Assembly (NCBI GenBank): GCA_947475875.1 | Contig: CANJME010000007.1 | Coordinates: 79,012 to 143,011 of the forward strand | DNA: 64,000 nucleotides | Direction of reading: 5' to 3' | DNA from: Caulobacteraceae bacterium | GTDB taxonomy: Bacteria > Pseudomonadota > Alphaproteobacteria > Caulobacterales > Caulobacteraceae | Shown: positions 17,522-26,283 of the stretch, piece after piece | Numbering within the stretch: the stretch's first letter is position 1 | How the letters are laid out: the number at the start of each line of letters is the position of its first letter | Translations under genes and position numbers: made by a program | The notes under the pieces: model-generated | Seen by the model: only the letters and a program-made list of their open reading frames with translations | Database searches by the model: none | Told to the model about the DNA's origin: nothing

Positions 17522-18417
17522 GACATCGCCGGCGGCGCAGACTCCGGATCGCCGGGATAGGGCGTCCATTCCCGGTCATCGCCTACCGGGAGGACAAAAC
17601 CTCCGGACCGCCAGCGCTCGCGGGCGGCGTCAAGCCGCTCCTGCGTCGAGGCCACGAAATTCCAGTCGATCAGCCGCGGGCCGACCGGCTCTCCTCCCAG
17701 CAGGATCATCTCGGCCTGCGGTTTGGCGGTGAACATCACCGGCTCGCCCGGCTTGAATACCAGCAGGCGGCCGGACTCAAAGGTCTCATCGCCGATTTGG
17801 ACGGCGCCCGAGACGATGAAAGCCCCGCGTTCGGGATATTCGGCCGGCAGCTGGGCCTGGGTCCCGGCGGTGAGCTTCCAGTGCACGTAGAACAGCGGCG
17901 AATGCACCGCCACCGGGGTATCGGCTCCGAACGCCTTGCCGGCCACCAGGCGCGCCCACAGGCCACCGCTCTCGTAGGTCGGCAGAACGTCGCGGCCATA
18001 GTGGTCAAAGGCCGGGGCGCAGTCTTCGTCCGCGGCCGGCAGCGCGACCCAGGCCTGGACGCCGTGCAGGGGACCGCCGTGGGCGCGGATATGCTCGAAA
18101 CGCTCGGAATGGGTGATGCCGGCGCCCGCAGTCATCCAGTTGACCTCCCCGGGGCGGATTTCCTGATGAAAGCCCAGACTGTCGCGGTGGGTGATCTGTC
18201 CCCCGAACAGATAGGTCAGGGTGGACAGCCCCACATGCGGGTGCGGGCGCACGTCCATGGCTTTCGGAATGCCCGCCGGGAAGCTCGCCGGGCCCATGTG
18301 ATCCAGGAACACAAACGGCCCGATCATCCGCCGTTTGGCGTGCGGCAACAGCCGGCCGACCTCGAATCCGCCCAGGTCCTTGCGGCGGCTTTCTATGACG
18401 AGCTCAATCTGCGACAT
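17518..18417 (-). CDS. Pirin family protein
   Basis: This 299-residue bicupin protein has an N-terminal pirin domain with the metal-binding pattern [13 protein letters not shown] and the partner histidine in [12 protein letters not shown]-terminal pirin domain follows ([20 protein letters not shown]). Bacterial pirins bind Fe and some have quercetin 2,3-dioxygenase activity or modulate central metabolism. The role here is not defined by context. The gene stands alone, convergent with pyrC. Confidence 0.93.
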   Translation of the reverse strand: MSQIELVIESRRKDLGGFEVGRLLPHAKRRMIGPFVFLDHMGPASFPAGIPKAMDVRPHPHVGLSTLTYLFGGQITHRDSLGFHQEIRPGEVNWMTAGAGITHSERFEHIRAHGGPLHGVQAWVALPAADEDCAPAFDHYGRDVLPTYESGGLWARLVAGKAFGADTPVAVHSPLFYVHWKLTAGTQAQLPAEYPERGAFIVSGAVQIGDETFESGRLLVFKPGEPVMFTAKPQAEMILLGGEPVGPRLIDWNFVASTQERLDAARERWRSGGFVLPVGDDREWTPYPGDPESAPPAMS

Positions 18418-18460
18418 AGGCGAACCCTAACCGACAAACGGCCCGAAATTCTACCCGCTC

Positions 18461-19054
18461 ATGGCGCTCGCTGACTGGTTCACCCTCCGATCTCCCCTCG
18501 ACATTGATGGCGAGGGCGTGCGGTTGCGGCCGTATCATGCCTCGGACTACCCGGAATGGGCCGAGCTCCGGGCCGCCAGCCGCGCCTTTCTGCAGCCCTG
18601 GGAGCCAACCTGGCCGGCCGACGATCTCACCCGCACGGGCTTTCGGCGGCGGATGCACGCCTATCAGCGCGACGCCGATCTGGGGGTGGGATTCACCTTT
18701 CTGGTGTTCCGCCATTCCGACGGGGCGATGACCGGCGGAATCTCGCTATCCAATGTGCGGCGAGGTGTCGCGATGACCGGCAACGTCGGCTATTGGTCTG
18801 GTCAGGCCTTCGCGCGCCAGGGACACACCCTGGCGGCGGTGCGCGCACTCAGCCATTTCGCCTTTGGCCGCCTGGGACTTCACAGACTGGAAGCGGCCTG
18901 CGTTCCGGAGAACGAAGCTTCGAAGACTCTGTTACTTAGGGCCGGATTCGCCCATGAGGGCCGCGCCTCGGCTTATCTGAAAATTAACGGCAAATGGCGA
19001 GATCATCTCCTGTTCGGGTTGGTGGCGCCCGAGGTCAGGACCGACGTTTCCTGA
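18461..19054 (+). CDS. RimJ/RimL-type GNAT acetyltransferase
   Basis: This 197-residue protein matches the RimJ branch: VRLRPYHASDYPEWAELRA at the start of the GNAT core, GNVGYWSGQAFARQGHTLAA in the acetyl-CoA site, then LHRLEAACVPENEASKTLL and RAGFAHEGRASAYLKINGKW. RimJ acetylates the N-terminus of ribosomal protein S5; close relatives modify other proteins. The final residues HLLFGLVAPEV fit the family end. It precedes the c-di-GMP gene by 37 bases and could share its transcript. Confidence 0.9.
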   Translation: MALADWFTLRSPLDIDGEGVRLRPYHASDYPEWAELRAASRAFLQPWEPTWPADDLTRTGFRRRMHAYQRDADLGVGFTFLVFRHSDGAMTGGISLSNVRRGVAMTGNVGYWSGQAFARQGHTLAAVRALSHFAFGRLGLHRLEAACVPENEASKTLLLRAGFAHEGRASAYLKINGKWRDHLLFGLVAPEVRTDVS

Positions 19055-19091
19055 CCGGCGCCGCAAATGGGCCCGCTGACTCAGGCGGGGC

Positions 19092-20753
19092 ATGCGGCAA
19101 GGCCAACAATTCTGGGACGCGACAGCGGTATTCGAGGCTCTGGCCTCCGCTGACGTTGTGCTGTGGAATTGGGAGCCTGGACGCGACCGGATACGAATCA
19201 CCGGCGCCGCCCGCAACCTGGGGTTAGGCCCGCTCGCCCCCGAATGCGCCGCCGCCGCCGCATATGCACTGGCCATGCCCCAGGACCGGGCCATTTTCGA
19301 AGAGTTCCTGCGGGTGCAGGAACCCGGCGTTGAAATTTCAGCTCGTATCCAGATGCGCGGCGGCGAGACCTGCATTTGGCGCGGTGTCTGGCTGGAGGAA
19401 GGCGGCATCCGCGCCGCCGGCGTTATCGCCCCCGAATCCAAGTTCGCCGCCTCCGAGATCGATAGCCTGACGGGCCTTCTCGACCGACGCAGTTTCCTCA
19501 TCCGCGCCCGCGAGCGCCTCACCCAGCCCACCGCCTATGAACTTGTCGTCGCCGACCTCAACCGCCTGCGCCGGTTGAACGAGGCGCTGGGCCACGAGAG
19601 GGCCGACCTGGTTTTGGCCGCGCTGGGCTCGCGCATGGCCGCGGGCTTTTCGGCCGGCGTGGTCATGGGCCGCATCGGCGAGGACGAGTTCGCCCTGATG
19701 GCCGAGCCCGGATCTGGCAACCTGGCCAACGATCTTCGCCGGGTGATGGAGCAGCCGCTGCGTATCGCCGGCTTTGATATTCACCCCACCCTGGCCATCG
19801 GCTCGGTCAGCTGTACCGGCGGGCCCGACACCATCGACGCGGCTGAACTCCTGCGTCGGGCCGAGGTTGCGCTGGAGACCGCCAAGGCCGCCGGCCGCGG
19901 CAGCGCCTCGACCTACGGCGAAGGCGCCGAAAGTGATGGTCTGTCACGTCTCGCCCTCGAATCGGATCTGCGCGGCGCGATCGCCCGCGGTGAAATCGTG
20001 CCCTACTACCAGCCCGTCGTTCGTCTGAAAGACGGCAAGATTTCCGGCTTCGAGGCCCTTGCCCGCTGGCGCCACCCCCGCCGTGGCCTGATCGCGCCCG
20101 ACGAGTTCCTGCCGCTTTGCGAGGAAATGGGCCTGATGACCGAGCTGGGCACGGCCATGATGAAGGCCGCCGCCCTGCAACTCGCCGAATGGAAAGCCCG
20201 CCACGCGCGCGCCGTCGCGCTCACCTGCAGCGTTAATCTCTCAACCGGCGAAATCGACCGGCCGGATCTGGTGGATGAGGTCGCCGCCCTTCTGGAAGAG
20301 ACCGGCCTGCCCCCGCTCGCCCTGAAGCTGGAGATCACCGAGAGCGAAATCATGCGCGACCCGGACAAGGCCTCGATCACCCTGCGCCAGCTGCGCCGGG
20401 CCGGGGCCAGCCTTTCGCTGGATGATTTCGGCACCGGCTTCTCATCGCTGTCGTACCTCACGCGCCTGCCCTTCGACACGCTGAAGATCGACCGCTATTT
20501 CGTGCGCACCATGGGCAGTAACGAGGGCTCGGCCAAGATCGTGCGCTCGGTAGTCAATCTCGGCCGGGAACTCGCTCTGGAAGTCGTGGCCGAGGGCGTC
20601 GAAAACGCCGCCATGGCTCGGGCTCTGCAAGACATCGGCTGCGACTACGGCCAGGGCTTCGGTTATGCGCCGGCGCTCTCGCCTCAGGAAGCCGAGGTCT
20701 ATCTGAACGAGTCCTACGCTGACGGTGTCGCCCCCGTGAAGGCGCGCGGCTAG
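19092..20753 (+). CDS. pdeA: PAS-GGDEF-EAL c-di-GMP phosphodiesterase, PdeA-like
   Basis: This soluble 553-residue protein has a PAS-like N-terminus (residues about 10-115), a GGDEF domain (about 120-285) and an EAL domain (about 290-545). The cyclase motif reads GEDEF (196-200) rather than GGDEF. Caulobacter PdeA has the same degenerate motif; there it binds GTP and stimulates the phosphodiesterase. The EAL domain looks active: E321-A-L, NLSTGEI, EITESEI, DDFGTGFS (444-451), K465 and E501. Hence it probably degrades c-di-GMP in a GTP-responsive way during the swarmer-to-stalked transition. PdeA is a ClpXP substrate recognised at its C-terminus; this protein ends in Ala-Arg-Gly. No transmembrane segment is visible. 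Confidence 0.85.
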   Translation: MRQGQQFWDATAVFEALASADVVLWNWEPGRDRIRITGAARNLGLGPLAPECAAAAAYALAMPQDRAIFEEFLRVQEPGVEISARIQMRGGETCIWRGVWLEEGGIRAAGVIAPESKFAASEIDSLTGLLDRRSFLIRARERLTQPTAYELVVADLNRLRRLNEALGHERADLVLAALGSRMAAGFSAGVVMGRIGEDEFALMAEPGSGNLANDLRRVMEQPLRIAGFDIHPTLAIGSVSCTGGPDTIDAAELLRRAEVALETAKAAGRGSASTYGEGAESDGLSRLALESDLRGAIARGEIVPYYQPVVRLKDGKISGFEALARWRHPRRGLIAPDEFLPLCEEMGLMTELGTAMMKAAALQLAEWKARHARAVALTCSVNLSTGEIDRPDLVDEVAALLEETGLPPLALKLEITESEIMRDPDKASITLRQLRRAGASLSLDDFGTGFSSLSYLTRLPFDTLKIDRYFVRTMGSNEGSAKIVRSVVNLGRELALEVVAEGVENAAMARALQDIGCDYGQGFGYAPALSPQEAEVYLNESYADGVAPVKARG

Positions 20754-20891
20754 GCTTGCTTAAAGCTTGACCGGGTTCACCCCCGGTTCATCGCGCCTTC
20801 TTACCTTGCAGCGCAAGATTGTATTGACGACCTAGGGCGCTATGGCCAAATGGCCGAAACCATCAAGAAACGATAATTCCGGAGGAATACC

Positions 20892-21896
20892 ATGGTCGTC
20901 AAAATGTCCCGCAAGGCCGGTTGGACAACCGCGCTGTTCGGGATCGGATTCGCCACGCTCGCCTTGGCTCAGGCGCCGAATCCGAACGACCCTGCGGCCG
21001 TCAAAGCCTGGCAGGCCAAGAACAGCATCATGGACAAGACCAACAATCCGGCGACTGGTTGGCAGTCGATCGCGGCCACGCCCGACGGCATGCTTATGCG
21101 CGGGGTGTTGGCGCCCCGCAATCCGCAGGGCCAGTCCCTGATCGGGCTGCGCATCGAGTTCTTCAACACCACGGCAGGCGTTGGCAACTCGCCGGCCTTG
21201 TCCGAACTGGACAGCTTCATGGTCGACTGCCTCGGCGGCCGTCTGCGCCAGGTCGAGCGGGCCACCTATTCGCAGCACAACTTGGGCGGCGACAAGAAGG
21301 GCGAGACCCTGACCGAGGCTTCGGCCGATGGCGCCTGGACACCCGCGGCCGAAATGGCCGTGCTGGAAGGTAGCATCCGCGCCAGCTGCTCCGCCGGTGG
21401 CGGCGGCGGTGGCGCCCAGGTCGCCGCGGCGGCGCCGGCCGCTGGCGGCGGGCCCAATCCGAACGATCCGGCGGCGGTCAGCCGCTGGCTGACCGGGCTT
21501 GGCGTCACCAATATCGCCACCACCCAGACCAAGTGGTCAAGCGGCCGTCCGTCGGATACCTCGGGCTGGAAATCGCTCGGCGCCACCGCCGAAGGCGCCT
21601 TCCTTGGCAACCAGAAGATCTCAGAGAATACCCTTAACGAGACGATCCTGGACGTCCTGGTGCGCCTTGAGCGCTTCCAGCCCAAGACGGTGGGGTCCGC
21701 CAACTACCTTTCGCAGCAGGTTATCTATGAGCTCAACTGCCGGCGCAAAACGGTGCATGTGCAGGCGATCAGCGATTTCGTGCAGCACAATGCCGGGGGG
21801 ACGTCGGCGAGCCCGGCCAAACCCGCCGACTCACCGGCGGCGCAAACTCCGCTCAAGGATGAAGTCGACCGGATCTGCCAGGACCTGAATAAGTAG
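20892..21896 (+). CDS. Secreted protein with two adhesin-E-like repeats
   Basis: This 334-residue exported protein has a signal peptide (SRKAGWTTALFGIGFATLALAQ) nearly identical to that of the next gene. It has two copies of a domain of about 110 residues separated by a Gly/Ala linker. Each copy begins with PNPNDPAAV and contains a W in a GW-x-S motif, a central strand, a D/N-C-x-x-R core (VDCLGGRLR, LNCRRKTV) and a HN near its end (SQHNLGG, VQHNAGG). The pattern loosely resembles surface-adhesin protein E domains; that is an inference. A strong GGAGG lies seven bases before ATG. An intrinsic terminator follows. Confidence 0.8.
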   Translation: MVVKMSRKAGWTTALFGIGFATLALAQAPNPNDPAAVKAWQAKNSIMDKTNNPATGWQSIAATPDGMLMRGVLAPRNPQGQSLIGLRIEFFNTTAGVGNSPALSELDSFMVDCLGGRLRQVERATYSQHNLGGDKKGETLTEASADGAWTPAAEMAVLEGSIRASCSAGGGGGGAQVAAAAPAAGGGPNPNDPAAVSRWLTGLGVTNIATTQTKWSSGRPSDTSGWKSLGATAEGAFLGNQKISENTLNETILDVLVRLERFQPKTVGSANYLSQQVIYELNCRRKTVHVQAISDFVQHNAGGTSASPAKPADSPAAQTPLKDEVDRICQDLNK

Positions 21897-21924
21897 CCGT
21901 ATCGTCGCGACACAATCTGAATAG

Positions 21925-21959
21925 GGCCGGAAGCTGAGAAATCGCTTCCGGCCTTTTTT
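21925..21959 (+). terminator. Intrinsic terminator
   Basis: A perfect 10-bp stem, GGCCGGAAGC (21925-21934) and its complement (21944-21953), with a nine-base loop is followed by six Ts (21954-21959). It separates the two related secreted-protein genes, so each has its own transcript. Confidence 0.92.
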
Positions 21960-22086
21960 AACCACCGATTTCATTCCATTGCGTTTCCGGGACATAAATC
22001 TGGCAAAAAGCGCGGCAATATTGACGTCAAAGGAATTGTGACGGATTGTCATGATTACAAATAAAAACGACATCTGGAGGAGTGCA

Positions 22087-22722
22087 ATGTTCGCAAAAGC
22101 GTCCCGCAAGGCGGGCTGGACCACGGTCCTGTTTGGAATCGGATTCACCACCCTCGCTCTGGCCCAAACCCCGCAGGCCGGTCCGCCGTTCAACCTCAAG
22201 GACCGCAACGCCGGTAACCGCTGGCTGACCGAAGCGCGCATCGACCGGACCCTCGAAGCCAATGTCCTGGTCGGCTTCACCGGCGTCGGCGCCGTATTCC
22301 GCACTCCCACTACGGATACGGTGCACCAGGTCGCAACCTCGATTCCCCGCTTCGTCTTCCGCACCGAATACTACGGTCCCAGGGCGCTGCCGAATGGCAA
22401 GACGTCTTTGTCCCGGTCGGCGGACTATGACATCAATTGCCGGTCCAAGGTTTCGCGCGTTGTCGCCATCCGCGAATATGCGGCCCACAATATGTCGGGT
22501 GAGGCCGTAGGGGTCGGGTCCGCCCCGGACGCGCCCTTCACCTCGGTCGAACAGGATGCGATCGTCAAGGATGTCTACGACGACATCTGCAACACCAACG
22601 GGGTATCAGAACGCCTCGGCCAGTCCGACCCGCGCGCCAGCAGCCGCCTTGGCCCCGGCCTTGGTGAGGGAAGGGTTGTCACCGATCCCAGCGGAACGGC
22701 GCCTCCGGCCTCAGGTCGCTGA
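22087..22722 (+). CDS. Secreted paralogue of the 20892 protein, single repeat
   Basis: This protein of about 211 residues starts at ATG 22087 with the same signal peptide (SRKAGWTTVLFGIGFTTLALAQ) as the preceding gene. It carries one copy of the same domain: NRWLTEARIDRT, a central FRTEYYGPRA strand, YDINCRSKVSRV and YAAHNMSGE. A Pro/Gly/Ser-rich tail of about 50 residues follows. The GGAGG at 22076 supports this start over the ATG at 22051. Tandem duplication with loss or gain of one repeat is the simplest origin. Its stop abuts the yqgE stop (TGATCA). Function unknown. Confidence 0.78.
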   Translation: MFAKASRKAGWTTVLFGIGFTTLALAQTPQAGPPFNLKDRNAGNRWLTEARIDRTLEANVLVGFTGVGAVFRTPTTDTVHQVATSIPRFVFRTEYYGPRALPNGKTSLSRSADYDINCRSKVSRVVAIREYAAHNMSGEAVGVGSAPDAPFTSVEQDAIVKDVYDDICNTNGVSERLGQSDPRASSRLGPGLGEGRVVTDPSGTAPPASGR

Positions 22723-23295
22723 TCAGGCTCTGCCACTGAGCGATGACAGGCGTTCGGCCGAGACTCCGATCTTGGCGAGCGCCCGCGTCCATTTGAGGTC
22801 GTGATCTGTTCCAAACAGAAGTTCCTCGTCCGGCGCGCAGGTCAGCCAGACATTCTGGCGCAATTCATTCTCCAGCTGCCCGCCGCCCCATCCGGCATAA
22901 CCGAGCGCCAGAACCGAGCGACGCGGTCGTCGCTCACGATCGGCCATCGCCTCGAGCACCTCACGGGTGGCGGTGAGGCCGAGCCCTTGGTCAATCGCCA
23001 GGGTCGCTGGCGCGGCGGCATAGTCGCTGGTGTGCAGTACGAAACCCCGTTCGCGCTCGACCGGCCCGCCAAGCAGCACCAGGTCTTCGGGCATTGAAAT
23101 GTCCGACGTCACGCCCAGCCGGCCAAGCAGGCTGGTCGTGGTCAGGCCTTCGACCGGATGGTTCACCGTCAGCCCCATGGCGTGCTCGTCGTTGTGCGCG
23201 CAGACGATAATCACCGCGCGCTCAAAGCGCTCGTCGCCGATGGCGGGCATGGCGATCAGCACCTGTCCGGTCAGGTTTGTGGGTGAAGTACGCAT
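22723..23295 (-). CDS. YqgE/AlgH family protein
   Basis: This 190-residue protein is a clear UPF0301 (YqgE/AlgH) member: LTGQVLIAMPAIGDERFERA at the start, then GLTVNHPVEG, LLGGPVERERGFVLH and GYAGWGGGQLENEL. Structures are known for the family but its biochemical function is not. It stands alone, convergent with the secreted-protein gene, and is separated from the peroxiredoxin gene by about 100 bases of divergent promoter region. Confidence 0.95.
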   Translation of the reverse strand: MRTSPTNLTGQVLIAMPAIGDERFERAVIIVCAHNDEHAMGLTVNHPVEGLTTTSLLGRLGVTSDISMPEDLVLLGGPVERERGFVLHTSDYAAAPATLAIDQGLGLTATREVLEAMADRERRPRRSVLALGYAGWGGGQLENELRQNVWLTCAPDEELLFGTDHDLKWTRALAKIGVSAERLSSLSGRA

Positions 23296-23399
23296 GGTCC
23301 GAGACTGGCCTCACCTGTGCAAACTGACAAGTTCAGGTTGGCGGAACGGCCCGGTGGGCCTATCACAATCCGCTCATTGAAAACCGGAGTGACGAGCCC

Positions 23400-23882
23400 A
23401 TGACCATCAAAGTCGGCGACGCCCTGCCCCAGGCCACCTTCAAGGTTCCGACCGATGAGGGTCCGGCCACCAAAACCACCGACGACCTGTTCAAGGGCCG
23501 GCGGGTGGCGCTGTTCGCGGTGCCGGGTGCCTTCACCCCGACCTGCTCGGCCAAGCATGTTCCAGGCTTCAAGGCGCACGCCGTCGAACTGAGGGCCAAG
23601 GGCGTCGACGCCATCCTGTGCCTGTCGGTCAACGACGTCTTCGTCATGAAGGCCTGGGGTAAGGACCAGGGCGTTACCGACGAGATGGAGATGGTCGCAG
23701 ACGGCAACGGCGAATTCACCAAGGCCGTCGGCCTGGAAATGGACGGATCGAAATTCGGCATGGGCGCACGCTCGCAGCGTTACGCCCTGATCGCCAAGGA
23801 CGGGGTCGTCGAGCAGCTGTTCGTTGAGGCGCCGGGCGAATTCAGGGTGTCCTCGGCGGACTATCTGCTTGAGCATCTCTAA
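23400..23882 (+). CDS. Peroxiredoxin (Prx5 type)
   Basis: This 160-residue thiol peroxidase reduces hydrogen peroxide and alkyl peroxides. The peroxidatic cysteine lies in PGAFTPTCSAKHVPGF (about C49), the standard Prx5/AhpE-like context, and WGKDQG with a GARSQRYALI strand follow. No fused glutaredoxin domain is present, so an external thiol supplies electrons. Its 3' end overlaps the probable TTG start of the tsaC-like gene by 14 bases, which suggests coupled translation. Confidence 0.95.
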   Translation: MTIKVGDALPQATFKVPTDEGPATKTTDDLFKGRRVALFAVPGAFTPTCSAKHVPGFKAHAVELRAKGVDAILCLSVNDVFVMKAWGKDQGVTDEMEMVADGNGEFTKAVGLEMDGSKFGMGARSQRYALIAKDGVVEQLFVEAPGEFRVSSADYLLEHL

Positions 23883-24789
23883 GGCCGTTCAGGCCTTACG
23901 CCGGGGCGAGCTGGTTATCCTGCCCACAGAAACGGTCTATGGCCTGGCGGCCGATGCGGCCAACGCGCGCGCCGTCGCGGCGCTCTATGAGGCCAAGGGT
24001 CGGCCCAGGTTCAATCCGCTCATCGCCCATGTGAGCGACCGTGAAATCGGCCGCCGGGTCGCCGCCTTCGACGAGCGCGCTGAAGCGCTGACGGAGGCCT
24101 TCTGGCCAGGACCGCTTACCCTGGTTGCGCCGGTGCGAGATGCGGCGGCGGTCTGCGAACTTGCCCGGGCGGGCCTTGACACGGTGGCCGTCCGCGCACC
24201 TGACCACGCGCTCGCCCAGGCGGTTCTGGCAGCGTTTGGCGGTCCCATCGTCGCTCCCTCCGCCAATCGTTCGGGACGGCCAAGCCCGACAACCTATCAG
24301 GACGCATGCGATGAGACCGGTGCGTTTGCGAGCGCGCGTCTGGACGGCGGCCCCTGCCGGGTGGGGCTGGAATCGACCGTGGTTTCACTGCTGCCGGGCG
24401 AGCCGGCGCGCCTCCTGAGGCCCGGCGCGGTCACGCGCGAGGCGATCGCCGCGGTCGTCGGTCCCCTATCGCCTGCCGAGGACGACGCTCGACGCTCGCC
24501 GGGACGGCTGACCCGGCACTATGCCCCGGAGGCGCGCTTGCGGCTGAATGCGGCCGCGCCCGAGGCCGGCGAGGCCTACATCGCTTTCGGCCGCGATCCC
24601 CAAGGACTGGGAGTCCTCAACCTCAGTCCGGCGGCGGATCTGTCGGAAGCCGCCGCCAATCTGTTTTCCTGCCTGCGAGCGGCGGATGCGCTCCGGCCCC
24701 GCGCGATCGCCGTTGCGCCGATCCCGGAGATCGGCCTTGGAGAGGCCATCAATGACCGCCTCTCGCGCGCGGCGGGCAAGATAGGGTAA
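23869..24789 (+). CDS. L-threonylcarbamoyladenylate synthase (Sua5 type)
   Basis: This enzyme makes threonylcarbamoyl-AMP for the t6A37 modification of ANN-decoding tRNAs. The roughly 306-residue product has the YrdC-like domain (PTETVYGLAADA, KGRPRFNPLIAHV, FWPGPLTLV, APSANRSGRPSPT, then VGLESTVVSL) and the additional C-terminal Sua5 domain after RSPGRLTRHYAPEA. No suitable ATG exists. An in-frame ATG at 23824 would add 15 unrelated residues, so TTG at 23869 (LSISKAVQALRRGE) is the likely start, inside the peroxiredoxin gene. The FAD oxidase gene follows eight bases later. Confidence 0.92.
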   Translation: MSISKAVQALRRGELVILPTETVYGLAADAANARAVAALYEAKGRPRFNPLIAHVSDREIGRRVAAFDERAEALTEAFWPGPLTLVAPVRDAAAVCELARAGLDTVAVRAPDHALAQAVLAAFGGPIVAPSANRSGRPSPTTYQDACDETGAFASARLDGGPCRVGLESTVVSLLPGEPARLLRPGAVTREAIAAVVGPLSPAEDDARRSPGRLTRHYAPEARLRLNAAAPEAGEAYIAFGRDPQGLGVLNLSPAADLSEAAANLFSCLRAADALRPRAIAVAPIPEIGLGEAINDRLSRAAGKIG

Positions 24790-24797
24790 GGACGGCC

Positions 24798-26207
24798 ATG
24801 ACCTTGGCCATTCCCGCCGAAGTGATCGACCGGCTGAAAACGCTCGCCGGCCCGGGCGGATGGACCGACGATCCCGACCGGCTGGCGTCACGGCTGGTAG
24901 AATGGCGGGGACGCTGGAGCGGCTCGACCCCCCTGATGCTGCTGCCACGCTCCACGGCCGAAGTGGCGACGATCGTCACCTTCTGCGCCGGAACAGGAAC
25001 ACCGATCTCGGTTCAGGGCGGCAACACCGGCCTCGTCGGCGGACAGATACCCGATGGCGAGGTCCTTCTCTCGCTGGAGCGCATGGACCGGGTTCTGGCC
25101 ATCGACCCCATCGACGAATCCATGACGGTGGAGGCGGGCGTGACCCTGGCCGCAGCGCACGAGGCGGCGCTTTCCGTAAGTCGCCGCTTTCCCCTGGGCC
25201 TCGCGTCCGAAGGCTCATGCACCATCGGCGGCAATGTCTCGACCAACGCCGGCGGCACGGCGGTGCTGCGCTTCGGCAACATGCGAGACCTGGTGCTGGG
25301 CCTGGAAGCCGTGCTGCCCGACGGCCGCATCTGGAACGGGCTGACCCGGCCGCGCAAGGACAACACCGGCTATGATCTGCGCCAGCTGCTCTGCGGGGCC
25401 GAAGGCACTCTGGGCGTGGTCACAGCCGCCCGGCTGAAGCTTTATCCCCTCCCTGCGTCCCGTGCGGTGGCGTTTGCCGGCTTGCCCAGCCCGCAGGCCG
25501 CGCTGGACCTGCTGAGCGAGGCGCGCCGCGAATCGGGCGGAGCGCTGGAAGGGTTCGAGCTGATGAGTGCGCTCGGCGTCGATCTGGTGCTGCGGCACGT
25601 TCCCGATTCCCGTCTGCCGCTGGAAGACCGCCAACCCTGGTACGTGCTGATCGAGGTGACAGGCGCCGAGGAAGGCGCGGCGATGCAAGCCATGGAGCGG
25701 ATTCTAACCGTCGCGCTGGAGTCCGGCTCGGTCGCCGACGCTGTCATCGCGCAGTCCGACGCCCAGGCCGCGGCCTTCTGGGCCATCCGTGAAAACCAGT
25801 CCGCCGCCCAGCGCGCCGAGGGTCAGGCCTGGAAAAACGACATCTCCGTGCCTGTGCCGGCCATCCCGGCGTTCCTGGAGCGCGCCACCGCGGCGCTGAC
25901 AGCCTTCAGCCCGGGGGTTCGCTTTCCGATCTTCGGCCACGTTGGCGACGGCAACCTGCACTATGACATTCTGCCCGCCGAGGGAGGTGATATCGACCGG
26001 CACAACGCGGAGCGCCCGGAAGCGCATCGGATCGTCAACGACATCATCGTTGAGATGGGTGGATCGATCAGCGCCGAACACGGCATTGGCGTCATGAAGG
26101 TCGAGGATGGCCTGCGCTACAAGGATCCGGTCGAGATCGCCGCCTATCGCTCCATCCGCGCGAGCCTGGATCCGAAGCGGATTCTCAACCCGCGGGTGCT
26201 GTTCTAG
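24798..26207 (+). CDS. FAD-linked oxidase, D-2-hydroxyacid dehydrogenase type
   Basis: This 469-residue flavoprotein belongs to the vanillyl-alcohol-oxidase/GlcD group. The N-terminal PCMH FAD-binding domain shows ISVQGGNTGLVGGQIP, LGLASEGSCTIGGNVSTNAGG and CGAEGTLGVVTAARL. The C-terminal substrate domain shows FGHVGDGNLHYDI with the metal- and substrate-binding histidines and SISAEHGIGVMK. The closest known activities are D-lactate and D-2-hydroxyglutarate dehydrogenases that feed electrons to quinone or ETF. The substrate cannot be fixed from sequence. It is probably co-transcribed with tsaC. Confidence 0.9.
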   Translation: MTLAIPAEVIDRLKTLAGPGGWTDDPDRLASRLVEWRGRWSGSTPLMLLPRSTAEVATIVTFCAGTGTPISVQGGNTGLVGGQIPDGEVLLSLERMDRVLAIDPIDESMTVEAGVTLAAAHEAALSVSRRFPLGLASEGSCTIGGNVSTNAGGTAVLRFGNMRDLVLGLEAVLPDGRIWNGLTRPRKDNTGYDLRQLLCGAEGTLGVVTAARLKLYPLPASRAVAFAGLPSPQAALDLLSEARRESGGALEGFELMSALGVDLVLRHVPDSRLPLEDRQPWYVLIEVTGAEEGAAMQAMERILTVALESGSVADAVIAQSDAQAAAFWAIRENQSAAQRAEGQAWKNDISVPVPAIPAFLERATAALTAFSPGVRFPIFGHVGDGNLHYDILPAEGGDIDRHNAERPEAHRIVNDIIVEMGGSISAEHGIGVMKVEDGLRYKDPVEIAAYRSIRASLDPKRILNPRVLF

Positions 26208-26225
26208 CCATCGGCTAGCCACAAC

Positions 26226-26258
26226 GAAAAAGCGCGACGCCGTGAAGCGCCGCGCTTT
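26226..26258 (-). terminator. Intrinsic terminator for the FecR-like gene
   Basis: On the reverse strand, AAAGCGCG (26258-26251) pairs with CGCGCTTT (26236-26229), leading into a T-rich run (TTTTTCGTTG). It lies 25 bases after the FecR-like stop. It may also slow transcripts arriving from the FAD oxidase gene. Confidence 0.75.
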
Positions 26259-26283
26259 GAAACTCGTTTGAAAGGCGAAAGCC

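Noticed and set aside
20770..20787. Terminator after pdeA
   Set aside because: ACCGGG/CCCGGT makes only a 6-bp stem and no T-tract follows.
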